From Micavibrio_B sp964633355 (lineage in GTDB: Bacteria; Pseudomonadota; Alphaproteobacteria; Micavibrionales; Micavibrionaceae): DNA of 64,000 bases. The position numbers and the translations under genes are program-made. Where the stretch lies: positions 30,749-94,748 of the forward strand of contig CAZWGO010000007.1 of the NCBI GenBank assembly GCA_964633355.1, in the 5' to 3' direction. Positions 7,700-16,383 of the stretch are shown here, one piece after another (within the stretch, counting starts at the first letter, position 1; the number at the start of each line of letters is the position of its first letter). The notes under the pieces were generated by a model. It did no database searches and had not been told where the DNA came from. It saw nothing but the letters and a program-made list of their open reading frames with translations.

Positions 7700-9011
7700 G
7701 ACTTCTTCAACAGATTCCGAAGCTCGTCATCGACTTTTAAATTTACGTCTCTCTGCGGAAACGGGATTTCGATCCCGTTTTCTTTGAACAGATCCCAGAT
7801 GCGGAAATAGATTTCGCTTTTGATATTTGACACACCTTGCTGGGGATCGCCGATCCAGGCGCGAAGTTCGAAATTGACCGAATTATCGCCAAAATCCTTC
7901 ATCAGGCAGGCTATAGGATGATCTTTTAAAATACGCGGGCTTTCTTTGGCTGCTGTCAGCAAAACCTCTCTTACCTTGTGCATGTCGGAATTGTAAGAAA
8001 CGCCGACCGGTATATGAATCCTGATATTGCTGTCGCTATATGACCAGTTTTCAACCTTCTCCGAAATCAGGTTTTCATTCGGAATTAAATGTTCCTTGCC
8101 GTCGCGGGTCAGGACCGAGACATAACGGGCACCGAGCTTATTGACCCAGCCGTAAGTATCGTCGATGGAAATCACATCCCCCGGTTTGACCGATTTATCC
8201 ATCAGGAGAATGATGCCGCTAATCAGGTTGGAAAATATCTTTTGCAGACCGAAACCAATCCCAAGACCCAGCGCACCGCCGAATACNNNNNNNNNNCCGT
8301 CAGATCGAGACCCGCCGTGTTCAAAGCAATAAAAACGGCAAAACTGTAGAGAAGAATATTGGAAAGCTTGGAAAACAGAACCTTCTGAGAGGATGTCAGG
8401 CTACCAGACCTATTGAAAAGACGCTCCAGAATTTTCGATATAAAACCGACACACCAGAGTAACAAGCCGAATATAACGACGGCTTTGATAATCAGCAGCA
8501 GGGAAAGACGGATTTTTCCGAACACCAATGCTTTGCTGTCGAGCATTTCCGTTGTAGGTCCGAGCAGCCCCAAGATGCTAAGCGCTGCAGTCAACCAGAG
8601 CCCAACGGCGATAATCCTCGCCCAAAAATCACTTTTAATCGTGCTTGAAGTGATGCGGATAAAAACCCAGGCCGTTGTCAGGCTGGCAAGAATTTTTAAA
8701 CCGGAAAATGCAAGGCCGTTAACTGAAAACAGCAAAATGGCGAACCATAAAGCTGCACTCAATGTAATAAAGAAAAATAATTCCTTGATCGAAAGGTTCA
8801 GATGAAGGGCGTATTTTCGCTCCCTGTTTTGCAGCCAAGTGGTAAAAGCTTTCGCGCCGTACTGCGTAAAAAACCATGCGCCGCACACGATGAGCACTAT
8901 CAAACCGGTTTGAACCGCGGCGTCTATTGTAAATAGATGCTCTTCGCCGGAAGCGAGCAACTGCTGGCTCAAATTCTTTATTTTAGGTTCCAACAGGCTT
9001 ATGTTGTCCAT
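7696..9011 (-). CDS. MscS-family mechanosensitive channel (interrupted by an N gap)
   Basis: About 435 residues. The N-terminal part has several membrane helices. The pore-lining segment FGGALGIGFGLQKIFSNLISG follows the gap, then the beta domain MDKSVKPGDVISIDDTYGWV and a C-terminal alpha-beta domain with ELRAWI. This is the full MscS architecture. The run of 10 N at 8287-8296 falls between LDLT and VFGG. The frames on either side are offset, which I read as a wrong placeholder length rather than a mutation. The channel releases solutes on hypo-osmotic shock. Start ATG at 9009-9011 with GGGAG upstream. It lies 54 bases downstream of rsmB on the same strand. Confidence 0.88.
8287..8296. other. 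Assembly gap (10 N) inside mscS
   Basis: Exactly ten N. The mscS reading frame upstream and downstream agrees only if the true gap is 2 modulo 3 bases long. Eight bases would restore LDLTA-x-x-VFGG, the usual family sequence. Confidence 0.95.
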
Positions 9012-9065
9012 GTCATCTCCCCGCGATAAGTTATTTAATCCAACCTAACCGTATTAGCACAAAAT

Positions 9066-10363
9066 TCAACCCTGATCGGCAGGTACTCTTTGTAACACAG
9101 CCGTAAAAAACCCGTCCGTATTGTGACGCTTGGGTGTCAGGCGCATATAGTTGCCTTCACATGGCACAGGCAGGCCTTCCGGCCAGGCTTCAGCCAAAGG
9201 CAATAGTTTGAAATCGGGATGGCGCTCCAAAAACTTCTCGACCTGCTGTTCGTTTTCTTCCGGCAATATCGAACATGTCGCATAGACTAAACGTCCGCCC
9301 GGTTTTACAGTGTGAACGACCTTGTCCATGATCTCAGCCTGTACGGCCAAGAGATCTTCGAGTGTCGGGCCGTATTGTCTCCAGCGCGTATCCGGGTTGC
9401 GGCGCCATGTTCCTGTTCCCGAACACGGCACATCCGTCAGGACGACATCAAAATTCTGTTTTTGTTTTCTGAACCATTTGGCGTGCTTCTCATCGCTTAA
9501 CGGTCTGATCTCGATAATATCAGTCACATAGGCGCGGCGCAGACGCTCGCGGCCCTTTTCCAGTCTTTTGGCTTCGGTATCCATTGCAACAATACGACCC
9601 TTGATCGCCATGGCGTTCGCGAGCGCCAGTGTTTTGCCTGCCGCCCCTGCGCAGTAATCCAAGACCTGCATGCCGGGCTTGGCGTTACAGGCCAGCGCAA
9701 TCAGTTGCGAACCTTCATCCTGAATATCGATCCAGCCTTTGACAAAGGCGCGGGTTTTCGAAATGAAGGGCTTACCTTTGGCCCGCAATCCCCAAGGCGA
9801 GAAAGGCAGATCATCCATTTCAACTTTATCGTCGGCGAGCTTGGCTTTTACCTTGGCGCGGTCAGCCATCGTTACGTTGACGCGCAAATCAAGCGGCGCC
9901 GAATCCATCATCGCAGAAAGCTCGGGTACGAAATCATCGCCGAAATAGTTGCGCAAGGATTTTTCAAATTGCGGCGGGNNNNNNNNNNCATATCGTCCGT
10001 TTCCAAATCCGTTTTTAGCAAAGCCTCAAATGATTTAAGCTCGGTGTCAGATAAAGCGTCGGGTCCGTATTTCGAGCCGTCGAAATGCTCGGGCGTTTTT
10101 TCATCTTTCTCTATAAGAGCGAGATAAGCGATCAGGATATTGCGCGGGGATTTCTCAAGACCCGCTTTTTCAAGATGCCAGCTAAGACGCGCCCAATGGC
10201 GGATAATCGCATAAGCCTTTTCGACAATCGCGTTGCGATCTTTCGACCCTATGTATTTCCGGTTGCGCATGTAATTGCCCACCGTCCCATCCATCGGGAT
10301 TTTGGATTTCTCTATAAGCTCGAAAATTTCGAGAACGGCTTTGATACGGGCGGCTGGGGTCAT
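9066..10363 (-). CDS. rsmB: 16S rRNA m5C methyltransferase, RsmB type (interrupted by an N gap)
   Basis: About 432 residues. The N-terminal 120 residues form a NusB-like RNA-binding domain (RKYIGSKDRNAIVEKAYAI). The C-terminal half is the SAM-dependent NOL1/NOP2/Sun domain, with VLDYCAGAAGKTLALA, the proline-cysteine motif DVPCSGTGTWRRNPD and the catalytic-Cys motif YATCSILPEENEQQ. It methylates a cytosine of 16S rRNA (C967 in E. coli); the exact target cannot be told apart from related family members by sequence alone. The N run at 9979-9988 separates ETDDM from PPQFEKSLRNYF and the frames are offset by it. Start ATG at 10361-10363. Confidence 0.85.
9979..9988. other. Assembly gap (10 N) inside rsmB
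   Basis: Exactly ten N. Joining the two rsmB parts in one frame requires a true gap of 2 modulo 3 bases, the same correction as in the mscS gap. Confidence 0.95.
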
Positions 10364-10417
10364 ATCATTCTAATAGGATATCAATTGCTTATTAGCACTA
10401 TCTATTTATTATATTGT

Positions 10418-10446
10418 CATAATATTAAAAATGTTGACATAATATT
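10418..10446 (+). promoter_or_regulatory. Two direct CATAATATT repeats overlapping a -35 box
   Basis: CATAATATT occurs at 10418-10426 and again at 10438-10446, exactly 20 bases (two helical turns) apart. The second copy begins inside the -35 hexamer. TGTCA and TGACA also form inverted arms. The arrangement suggests an operator for a dimeric regulator, though the region is AT-rich enough for chance repeats. Confidence 0.35.
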
Positions 10447-10462
10447 TATGCGCATGTAATGT
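10434..10462 (+). promoter_or_regulatory. Strong sigma70-like promoter
   Basis: Perfect TTGACA (10434-10439), 17-base spacer, TAATGT (10457-10462). Transcription would start near 10469, leaving about 25 bases to the GTG at 10494, with the AGGAGA ribosome site in between. Confidence 0.6.
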
Positions 10463-10493
10463 TCGTTCAGAAATTTTATTTTAGGAGATTAAA

Positions 10494-10973
10494 GTGATAG
10501 GTAAAGTTGGAATTGGGATATGGGCAGTTTGGGGCTTTGCTACAGCCATACAAATTGATTGGAACGGCGCTGAAATCGTTAAGCCAGGCAAGGTAATTGA
10601 ACTTAATACAGAAGCAGGGCATGTAACACGGCATGTCGATAGCGCTGAATTTTTTGCTGACCCTATTACAGGAAATCGGTACCATAATTCAACAACAACG
10701 CTTGTTGAAATGCCTAAAGGCGGAAACATAGTATGCAAACAAGATTTTTGGCGTGCAAATAATAGAAACGTTGTATTGCCATTTATATCTTATGACAGGA
10801 GCCAAACCGATATATACAAAGGGGATGTATATTTGCCAAAGTGCAAATCAATTTCGTCTGACGACACGGCTAGGTTGAAAGTAAGTTTTGAAACGCCAAA
10901 GCAGATTAAAACTGAGCAGCTAGATGGCGCTCTATCGATTGGATCGCATCTTAAACTTTCGATAGCTGGTTAA
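10494..10973 (+). CDS. Uncharacterised protein with an N-terminal hydrophobic segment
   Basis: 159 residues, not recognised. The start is GTG at 10494, 5 bases after TAGGAGA. Residues 1-20 (VGIGIWAVWGFATAI) are hydrophobic, consistent with an uncleaved membrane anchor or signal peptide. The rest is polar and beta-rich, with a single Cys in GNIVCKQDFW and another in YLPKCKSI; these two could form a disulphide if exported. Base composition is more AT-rich than that of the housekeeping neighbours. It has its own promoter and terminator and stands as a single-gene unit between rsmB and nemA. Confidence 0.7.
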   Translation: MIGKVGIGIWAVWGFATAIQIDWNGAEIVKPGKVIELNTEAGHVTRHVDSAEFFADPITGNRYHNSTTTLVEMPKGGNIVCKQDFWRANNRNVVLPFISYDRSQTDIYKGDVYLPKCKSISSDDTARLKVSFETPKQIKTEQLDGALSIGSHLKLSIAG

Positions 10974-10990
10974 GTGAGATTGCAAACATG

Positions 10991-11019
10991 AAAAACCCGC
11001 CCTAATGAGGCGGGTTTTT
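10991..11019 (+). terminator. Rho-independent terminator
   Basis: AAACCCGCC and GGCGGGTTT pair around CTAATGA, followed by TTT. It lies about 18 bases after the stop of the gene at 10494-10973. The A-rich left arm would also allow termination on the minus strand. Confidence 0.85.
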
Positions 11020-11130
11020 AGATTCTATCATGCGCACGAGTATAATGAATACATACCGATAAAATATTGCGGTGTTTGTATCAGCTTTACTTCCAGACTT
11101 AAATAACTATCTTGAGTCCTGATTTTAGTT

Positions 11131-11184
11131 GCCACGAAGGCACGAAGGAAAATCAAAAACTTCGTATCTTCGTGTCTTCGTGGC
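11131..11184. repeat. CACGAAG-type inverted repeat
   Basis: GCCACGAAGGCACGAAG (11131-11147) is complementary to 11168-11184 at 16 of 17 positions, the exception being a G-T pair. Each arm itself contains two CACGAAG/CTTCGTG units. This CACGAAGrCACGAAG pattern is, in my memory, a widespread intergenic repeat in environmental bacteria. It sits 28 bases upstream of the nemA start. Confidence 0.75.
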
Positions 11185-11212
11185 TAATTTTTGTATCTGA
11201 CGGGAGAATTAC

Positions 11213-12283
11213 ATGCCTACTTTATTTGACCCTATTATCTATGGCTCCATTGAAGCCAGGAATCGCTTTGTGATGGCCCCTTTGACGCGTAGCCGCGCCG
11301 GAGATAGCCGCATTCCCAATGATTTGATGGCGCAATATTACAGCCAACGCGCCAGCGCCGGATTGATCGTATCCGAAGCGACTGCCATTTCGAAACAAGG
11401 CTTCGGCTGGTATGGCGCGCCCGGGATTTATGAAGACGCCCATGTCGAAGGCTGGAAGAAAACGACGAAAGCCGTCCATGATAAAGGCGGCAAGATCGTC
11501 CTTCAGCTTTGGCATATGGGGGCGCTCAGCCATCCGGATTTTCAGGAAGACGGCCAGACCGTCGGACCTTCGGAAATTCAGCCTAAAGGCGCTGCCCATG
11601 TCAAAGAAGGTGAGAAACCTTATGCGCCATCTCGCGCTCTAAGCATTGAGGAGATCAAGGCAACCGTGCAGGATTATGCCAGTGCCGCAACCCGCGCCAT
11701 AGCGGCAGGATTTGACGGCGTCGAAATTCACGGCGCGAACGGCTATCTGATCGACCAATTCCTGAAAAACGGCACCAATAAACGCGACGACGAATATGGC
11801 GGCTCAATAGAAAACCGCTGCCGTTTTGCGCTGGACGTCATCGAAGCCGTTATCGGCGCTATCGGCGCTGACAAGACAGGCATTCGCCTGTCCCCGAATG
11901 TTCCCAATGGCGGCATTTCGGATAGCGATCCTTTAAGTCTGTTCACCTATCTGGGCGAGCAGCTGAATGCTTTCGATCTGGCTTTCGTTCACATTCATGA
12001 AGGCTTGCGTAGCGGTGAAAAACCCGCGCCATGGGTATCGGGAAAATTCCGCGAAATCTATAAAGGCAAATTGATCTTAAACGGGAATTACGATCAAAAA
12101 GCAGCCGAAGCTGCTATGGCGAATGGTGAAACAGACGCCATGGCATTCGGCAAAGCCTTTATCGCCAATCCTGACTTGCCAGAGCGTTTTCAAAAAAATG
12201 CGCCGCTCAACAAACCGCATCCGGAAACCTTCTATGCCGGCGGTGAAGAAGGCTATATCGATTACCCATCTTTGGCGGCCTAA
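11213..12283 (+). CDS. nemA: Old Yellow Enzyme family ene-reductase (N-ethylmaleimide reductase type)
   Basis: 356 residues, full-length FMN-dependent TIM-barrel enzyme reducing activated alkenes and nitro compounds with NADPH. Family blocks are visible: RNRFVMAPLTRSRA (about 17-30), LQLWHMG (about 98-104), the substrate-binding pair in EIHGANGYLIDQFL (about 176-189), the EYGGSIENRCRF loop, and AFGKAFIANPDLPERF near the end. ATG at 11213 follows GGGAG. No NemR-like repressor lies beside it. The exact substrate is unknown; the symbol reflects subfamily resemblance. Confidence 0.9.
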   Translation: MPTLFDPIIYGSIEARNRFVMAPLTRSRAGDSRIPNDLMAQYYSQRASAGLIVSEATAISKQGFGWYGAPGIYEDAHVEGWKKTTKAVHDKGGKIVLQLWHMGALSHPDFQEDGQTVGPSEIQPKGAAHVKEGEKPYAPSRALSIEEIKATVQDYASAATRAIAAGFDGVEIHGANGYLIDQFLKNGTNKRDDEYGGSIENRCRFALDVIEAVIGAIGADKTGIRLSPNVPNGGISDSDPLSLFTYLGEQLNAFDLAFVHIHEGLRSGEKPAPWVSGKFREIYKGKLILNGNYDQKAAEAAMANGETDAMAFGKAFIANPDLPERFQKNAPLNKPHPETFYAGGEEGYIDYPSLAA

Positions 12284-12304
12284 ATTAGAAACCAGCTTAG
12301 AGAG

Positions 12305-12404
12305 CCTTCTCCCTCCGGGAGAAGGTTGGATGAGGGGCGATACCGTTTCACATTCGCCAAGTTGAAACATGTCCCTCACCCTACCCTCTCCCGGAGGGAG
12401 AGGG
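12305..12404. repeat. CCTCTCCCGGAGGGAGAGGG-type inverted repeat element
   Basis: About 100 bases. The left end (12305-12336) and right end (12373-12404) are inverted copies matching at roughly 28 of 32 positions. Each arm contains its own palindrome (CTCCCTCCGGGAG), so the element can fold as a cruciform. It resembles miniature non-coding elements common in proteobacterial intergenic space. No open frame inside. Confidence 0.75.
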
Positions 12405-12449
12405 TTTACAAAAAAACGCTGTGGTCGCTGTGCCCGCTGTGGTTAATAA

Positions 12450-12476
12450 AAAAAACCCGCCAACTGTGGCGGGTTT
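12450..12476 (-). terminator. Rho-independent terminator for the small secreted protein gene
   Basis: AAACCCGCC and GGCGGGTTT pair around AACTGT. On the minus strand the stem is followed by an uninterrupted T-run. It lies 24 bases past the stop of the minus-strand gene ending at 12500. Confidence 0.85.
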
Positions 12477-12499
12477 AATTATTTGAACGAGCATCGCTC

Positions 12500-12784
12500 C
12501 TACTTAACGATGACGCCGCCATGAGTTTTTACTTTTGTCCCATCGGATAATTCATGCTCGGCATCAGGTGCCGGTGTTTTGGCACCATCCGTCCCGACAA
12601 CGAAAACATGGTCACCTTCAATAGAAACTTTCGTGCCGTCTTTAAGTGTCGCTTCTTTAGCTTCTATTGTGGTTTTAGTGTGCGTTGTCGTCTCATGAGT
12701 GGTTGTTTCATGTTCGTTGGCTTGCGCCAGCGCAGGAGATAAAGCGAGTACGGCCAAAGCAGCAAGAGCAATAGATTTTTTCAT
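12500..12784 (-). CDS. Small secreted protein with duplicated DGTKV motif
   Basis: 94 residues. The ATG at 12782-12784 follows AAGGAT and starts a clean signal peptide MKKSIALAALAVLALSPALA, cut near residue 20-21. An upstream in-frame ATG exists but would spoil the signal. The mature part has a Thr/His/Glu-rich linker (HETTTHETTTHTKTT) and two related beta-like segments, LKDGTKVSIEGDHVFVV and LSDGTKVKTHGGVIV, suggesting a small duplicated periplasmic fold. Function unknown; the His-rich stretch could bind metal. Own terminator downstream. Confidence 0.75.
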   Translation of the reverse strand: MKKSIALAALAVLALSPALAQANEHETTTHETTTHTKTTIEAKEATLKDGTKVSIEGDHVFVVGTDGAKTPAPDAEHELSDGTKVKTHGGVIVK

Positions 12785-12880
12785 CGTTAATATCCTTTTT
12801 GATAAAGATGTGTTTGTGATTAACAAGGGCGGAGCCGTTTGGTTCCGCCGCCATTTATGACGCATCACAGCAAAAAGATA

Positions 12881-14356
12881 TTAATTGCCGCTACGGTAGT
12901 TCGGCGCTTCGGAGGTGATTGTCACGTCATGGACATGGCTTTCACGAAAACCCGCCGAAGTCATACGGATGAATTCAGCCTTTTCCTTCATCTCAGCAAT
13001 CGTTGCACAGCCCGTATACCCCATCGCTGCGCGCAGTCCGCCGACCATCTGGTGCAACACGTTGCCCATCGCGCCTTTATACGGTACGCGGCCTTCGATC
13101 CCTTCCGGCACCAGCTTCTTGCTCTCGCGAATTTTGCCCTGGAAGTATCGGTCGGCAGAGCCTTCGACCATCGCGCCGACAGAGCCCATGCCGCGATAGG
13201 ATTTATAAGAGCGGCCTTGGTATAAGATAACTTCGCCCGGCGCTTCGTCGGTTCCCGCGAAAATTCCGCCCATCATCGCGCAGTCGGCGCCTGCCGCAAT
13301 CGCCTTGGCAAAATCGCCCGAATATTTAATCCCGCCATCGGCAATTACCGGAATGCCTTGCTTGTGGCATTCTTCCACCGCGTTCATAATTGCGGTCAAT
13401 TGCGGTACGCCGACACCGGCGACGATGCGCGTCGTGCAAATAGAGCCCGGACCGATCCCGACTTTTACAGCATCCGCCCCGGCATCGATCAAGGCTTTCG
13501 CCGCATCGCGCGTTGCAATGTTACCGGCGATAATCTGCATCTTGTTGCCGCGCGCTTTTCTAATTCTTTCGACCGCATCCAGAACGGCTTTCGAATGGCC
13601 ATGCGCAGTATCGACGACCAATACATCCAGCTCGGCTTCCGACAGCGCCATCGCGCGCTCATAATTGGAATCTCCCGTACCGACCGCCGCGCCTGCCCGC
13701 AAACGGCCCTTATCGTCTTTACAGGCATTTGGATAAAGTTTTGATTTTTCGATATCCTTAACCGTCATCAGGCCTATAACTTTTTCATCGTTATTCACAA
13801 TCAGAAGCTTTTCGATACGATGCTGGTGAAGAAGCTTCTTCGCATCCTCTTTTGAAACCGTATTGTAAACCTTGATTAGGTTATCCTTGGTCATGAGCTC
13901 ATGGATCGGCTGATCGTCATGCTGTGCAAAGCGCACATCGCGATTGGTTAAAATGCCAAGAAGTCTTCCTTCGTTATCGGTGACCGGAAGTCCGGAAATA
14001 TTATAATGACTCATGATCCCAAGCGCTTCCTTGAGCGGCAAATGCGGCAGGATCGAAATAGGGTTCGACACCATACCGCTTTCGAACCGCTTGACGCGGC
14101 GAACCTGTTCGGCCTGCTCGTCGATCGTCATATTGCGATGAATGATGCCCAGCCCGCCATTTTGCGCCATGGCAATCGCCATTTCGGCCTCAGTGACCGT
14201 GTCCATGGCAGCTGATAATATAGGAATATTCAGGGTAATTTCGCGGGTCAGTTTGGTAGAGGTATCGACATCGGTCGGCTGAACGCTGGAAGCCCCAGGA
14301 ATGAGCAGCACGTCATCAAACGTTAAACCTTCGCGGATTTTATCTTGGAGAAGCAT
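12881..14356 (-). CDS. guaB: IMP dehydrogenase
   Basis: 491 residues, full length. It oxidises IMP to XMP with NAD, the committed step to GMP. The TIM barrel begins GLTFDDVLLIPG; two CBS domains (LPVTDNEGRLLGILTNRDVRF and ERIEKLLIVNN region) sit at about residues 95-205. The catalytic Cys is in GIGPGSICTTRIVAGVG and the flap region in YRGMGSVGAM. It lies on the same strand as guaA, about 8.5 kb away, but not in an operon with it. Confidence 0.98.
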   Translation of the reverse strand: MLLQDKIREGLTFDDVLLIPGASSVQPTDVDTSTKLTREITLNIPILSAAMDTVTEAEMAIAMAQNGGLGIIHRNMTIDEQAEQVRRVKRFESGMVSNPISILPHLPLKEALGIMSHYNISGLPVTDNEGRLLGILTNRDVRFAQHDDQPIHELMTKDNLIKVYNTVSKEDAKKLLHQHRIEKLLIVNNDEKVIGLMTVKDIEKSKLYPNACKDDKGRLRAGAAVGTGDSNYERAMALSEAELDVLVVDTAHGHSKAVLDAVERIRKARGNKMQIIAGNIATRDAAKALIDAGADAVKVGIGPGSICTTRIVAGVGVPQLTAIMNAVEECHKQGIPVIADGGIKYSGDFAKAIAAGADCAMMGGIFAGTDEAPGEVILYQGRSYKSYRGMGSVGAMVEGSADRYFQGKIRESKKLVPEGIEGRVPYKGAMGNVLHQMVGGLRAAMGYTGCATIAEMKEKAEFIRMTSAGFRESHVHDVTITSEAPNYRSGN

Positions 14357-14496
14357 TGGGCAAATTCCCTTTGAAATCGGTTAATTTGCAGTGGAGTTAT
14401 AGGGGCTGGAAACTTAAAAGTAAACATAAAAGCATCAGGCGACATTTTTTACGAAAAATCTTTATTTTTACGCCCCTGATTTGATACAACCTCTCC

Positions 14497-16383
14497 ATGA
14501 AATCCATTTCACCCCGGGGCCAGGAAATATCCGAAAAGCTTCACGCTTTTCTTCCTAGGCAAAAACACCTGATCGCCCAGCGAATCCAGGAAGAAACCGA
14601 CCCTGAGAAAATAGATCAGTATCGAAAACTTCAGCTTTTTGTTTCTGGCAAGGGATGGGGCGGGAAAATAAACGGGATATTCCGTCTGGCCGCTTTTGTC
14701 GAACATGAAAAACAGCGACCGCTTCACAACCATCTAGAGTTGCTGCGCGAACTGACGGCACGCCTCGACGATAAAGGCTGGATTACGCGTATCGATTATA
14801 ACGAAGCCGCGCAGATCAAATCCGATTATAGCGAAGTTTTTTCCCACGCAACACGAAGAGCCACAGGAAAAGCCATGCCGGTTCCGGGAAGGTTGTTGGA
14901 CGCCCACGCCATTTTAAACGGCAACATGGGATCTTTGGATGATTGGCTAAGAACACCAGATTCACGGGAATTTCTCAATCTCGAAGCTCGACTGGAAAAA
15001 TTGATTCTTGATAATCAGGCAAAGACAGTCGAATATATTCTTGCTAAGGTTCAAGAGCTAAGCTTCTATCCTCGCTCCATTCTGCAATCCAAAATCGATA
15101 AGATTGCAAACCGTATGAAACAGGAAAAGTCAGTTCCTTTTTTTACAACACTCGCTCTACATGAAGCAGGCCCCGCCCTTAAAGTTTCTCTTGAATTATC
15201 GAAGAAATATAATCTCGACATATCAAACATGATTGGCCTCGACGATATAGCGGCGCTCGACATTGCGCCAGAAAGAGTCAATCGTGACAGCTTCCATTCC
15301 ATCCGAGATTTTTTTGCCTATGAAATCACAAATATCCCTGACTTGAACCGCGCCTCCATGCTGATGACGCTTCTTTATCCTGATTATGATGATTTTATAT
15401 CGTTTATGAAGACCCATGCATCCTATGACCCACAATCACAGTCATTATGCCTAAAGCTTCTGACAAACGTTGAAAGATTCAAATTTCATGACCTTGATTA
15501 CCAAGGCTGGGGTAAAGCCTTATTGACAGGTCAGCCGGGCTATCTTTTCTATTTTTATTCTGCCCAGTTCTTGCCCGAAATTCCCAGCAATGCCAAGGGT
15601 GACACCTATATTCAGAGAAATGACTCCTATCTTTACGAGGATATTGCAGAAGTAAATTCTCTACTCAGCGACGAACAACTGGAAAAATTCCGCGCCCTGA
15701 AAGTTGCAAAGGACCTTATCCGCACACGTGAATTTAAAAATCGTTGCATTAAGGCATTGAACGGCAAAACACTCATCGACCGCGCACGCTTTCTACCAGA
15801 ACTTGAAATCGCAGGAGAGGCTTTTGATAAACCTGATTTTAAATTCGCCAGAGTTAAATATGACGATGAACGTTACTTCCTTGTCGGGCGCCTGACTGGA
15901 AACTGTGAATATCTGGGAGGTGAATGGGAAGCCCCAATTATGGAGTCATGGCTTGAAAGAACCTCTACTTATTACGCTATTTATGACCCAAATGGAAAAA
16001 TTATCGCCCACACATGGTTCAGGCGCGACATCGACGGCAATCTCATCTTCGACGGTTTTGGTAAAAGTCGTACAAAGAAAGACATTACTGAAAGCACGCT
16101 GATAAAAATTAGGGATGCAGCCGAAAAAGCCTGTGGCGAAAAAATCCTGATTGGCGAATCACAGGATTTTCCGGGAATGAAAGTTGATATTAATAATATA
16201 AAACCCGAAGAGTACGAAGATGGCAGCCGAAAAATCATTAGGCGTGATGAAATCTGGAGCGCCGAAAAAGCTATTGAAAATTCGGGCCCGGTAGCCCTCA
16301 CCATTGCAGATGATAGCGGGCTCTTAAAAGAAAAAGGTCTGGATCATTTGCGAAAATTGCCACCCTCGCCTAAAGCCCCTTAA
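14497..16383 (+). CDS. Large uncharacterised protein, helical with a Cys-containing C-terminal module
   Basis: 628 residues, not recognised. No signal peptide or membrane helix. Residues 1-440 look mostly helical and charged. A compact C-terminal part (about 455-560) holds RLTGNCEYLGGEWEAP with Cys470, then strands TYYAIYDPNGKIIAHTWFRR and NLIFDGFG. I recall similar TGNC...IIA-sW modules at the ends of other orphan bacterial proteins but cannot name the family. The 3' end overlaps convergent rlmE by 14 bases. It starts 140 bases from divergent guaB. Function unknown. Confidence 0.75.
   Translation: MKSISPRGQEISEKLHAFLPRQKHLIAQRIQEETDPEKIDQYRKLQLFVSGKGWGGKINGIFRLAAFVEHEKQRPLHNHLELLRELTARLDDKGWITRIDYNEAAQIKSDYSEVFSHATRRATGKAMPVPGRLLDAHAILNGNMGSLDDWLRTPDSREFLNLEARLEKLILDNQAKTVEYILAKVQELSFYPRSILQSKIDKIANRMKQEKSVPFFTTLALHEAGPALKVSLELSKKYNLDISNMIGLDDIAALDIAPERVNRDSFHSIRDFFAYEITNIPDLNRASMLMTLLYPDYDDFISFMKTHASYDPQSQSLCLKLLTNVERFKFHDLDYQGWGKALLTGQPGYLFYFYSAQFLPEIPSNAKGDTYIQRNDSYLYEDIAEVNSLLSDEQLEKFRALKVAKDLIRTREFKNRCIKALNGKTLIDRARFLPELEIAGEAFDKPDFKFARVKYDDERYFLVGRLTGNCEYLGGEWEAPIMESWLERTSTYYAIYDPNGKIIAHTWFRRDIDGNLIFDGFGKSRTKKDITESTLIKIRDAAEKACGEKILIGESQDFPGMKVDINNIKPEEYEDGSRKIIRRDEIWSAEKAIENSGPVALTIADDSGLLKEKGLDHLRKLPPSPKAP

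Noticed and set aside
12828..12849. GC-rich hairpin GGCGGAGCC/GGTTCCGCC after guaB
   Set aside because: No T-run follows on the guaB strand, so I did not call it a terminator.
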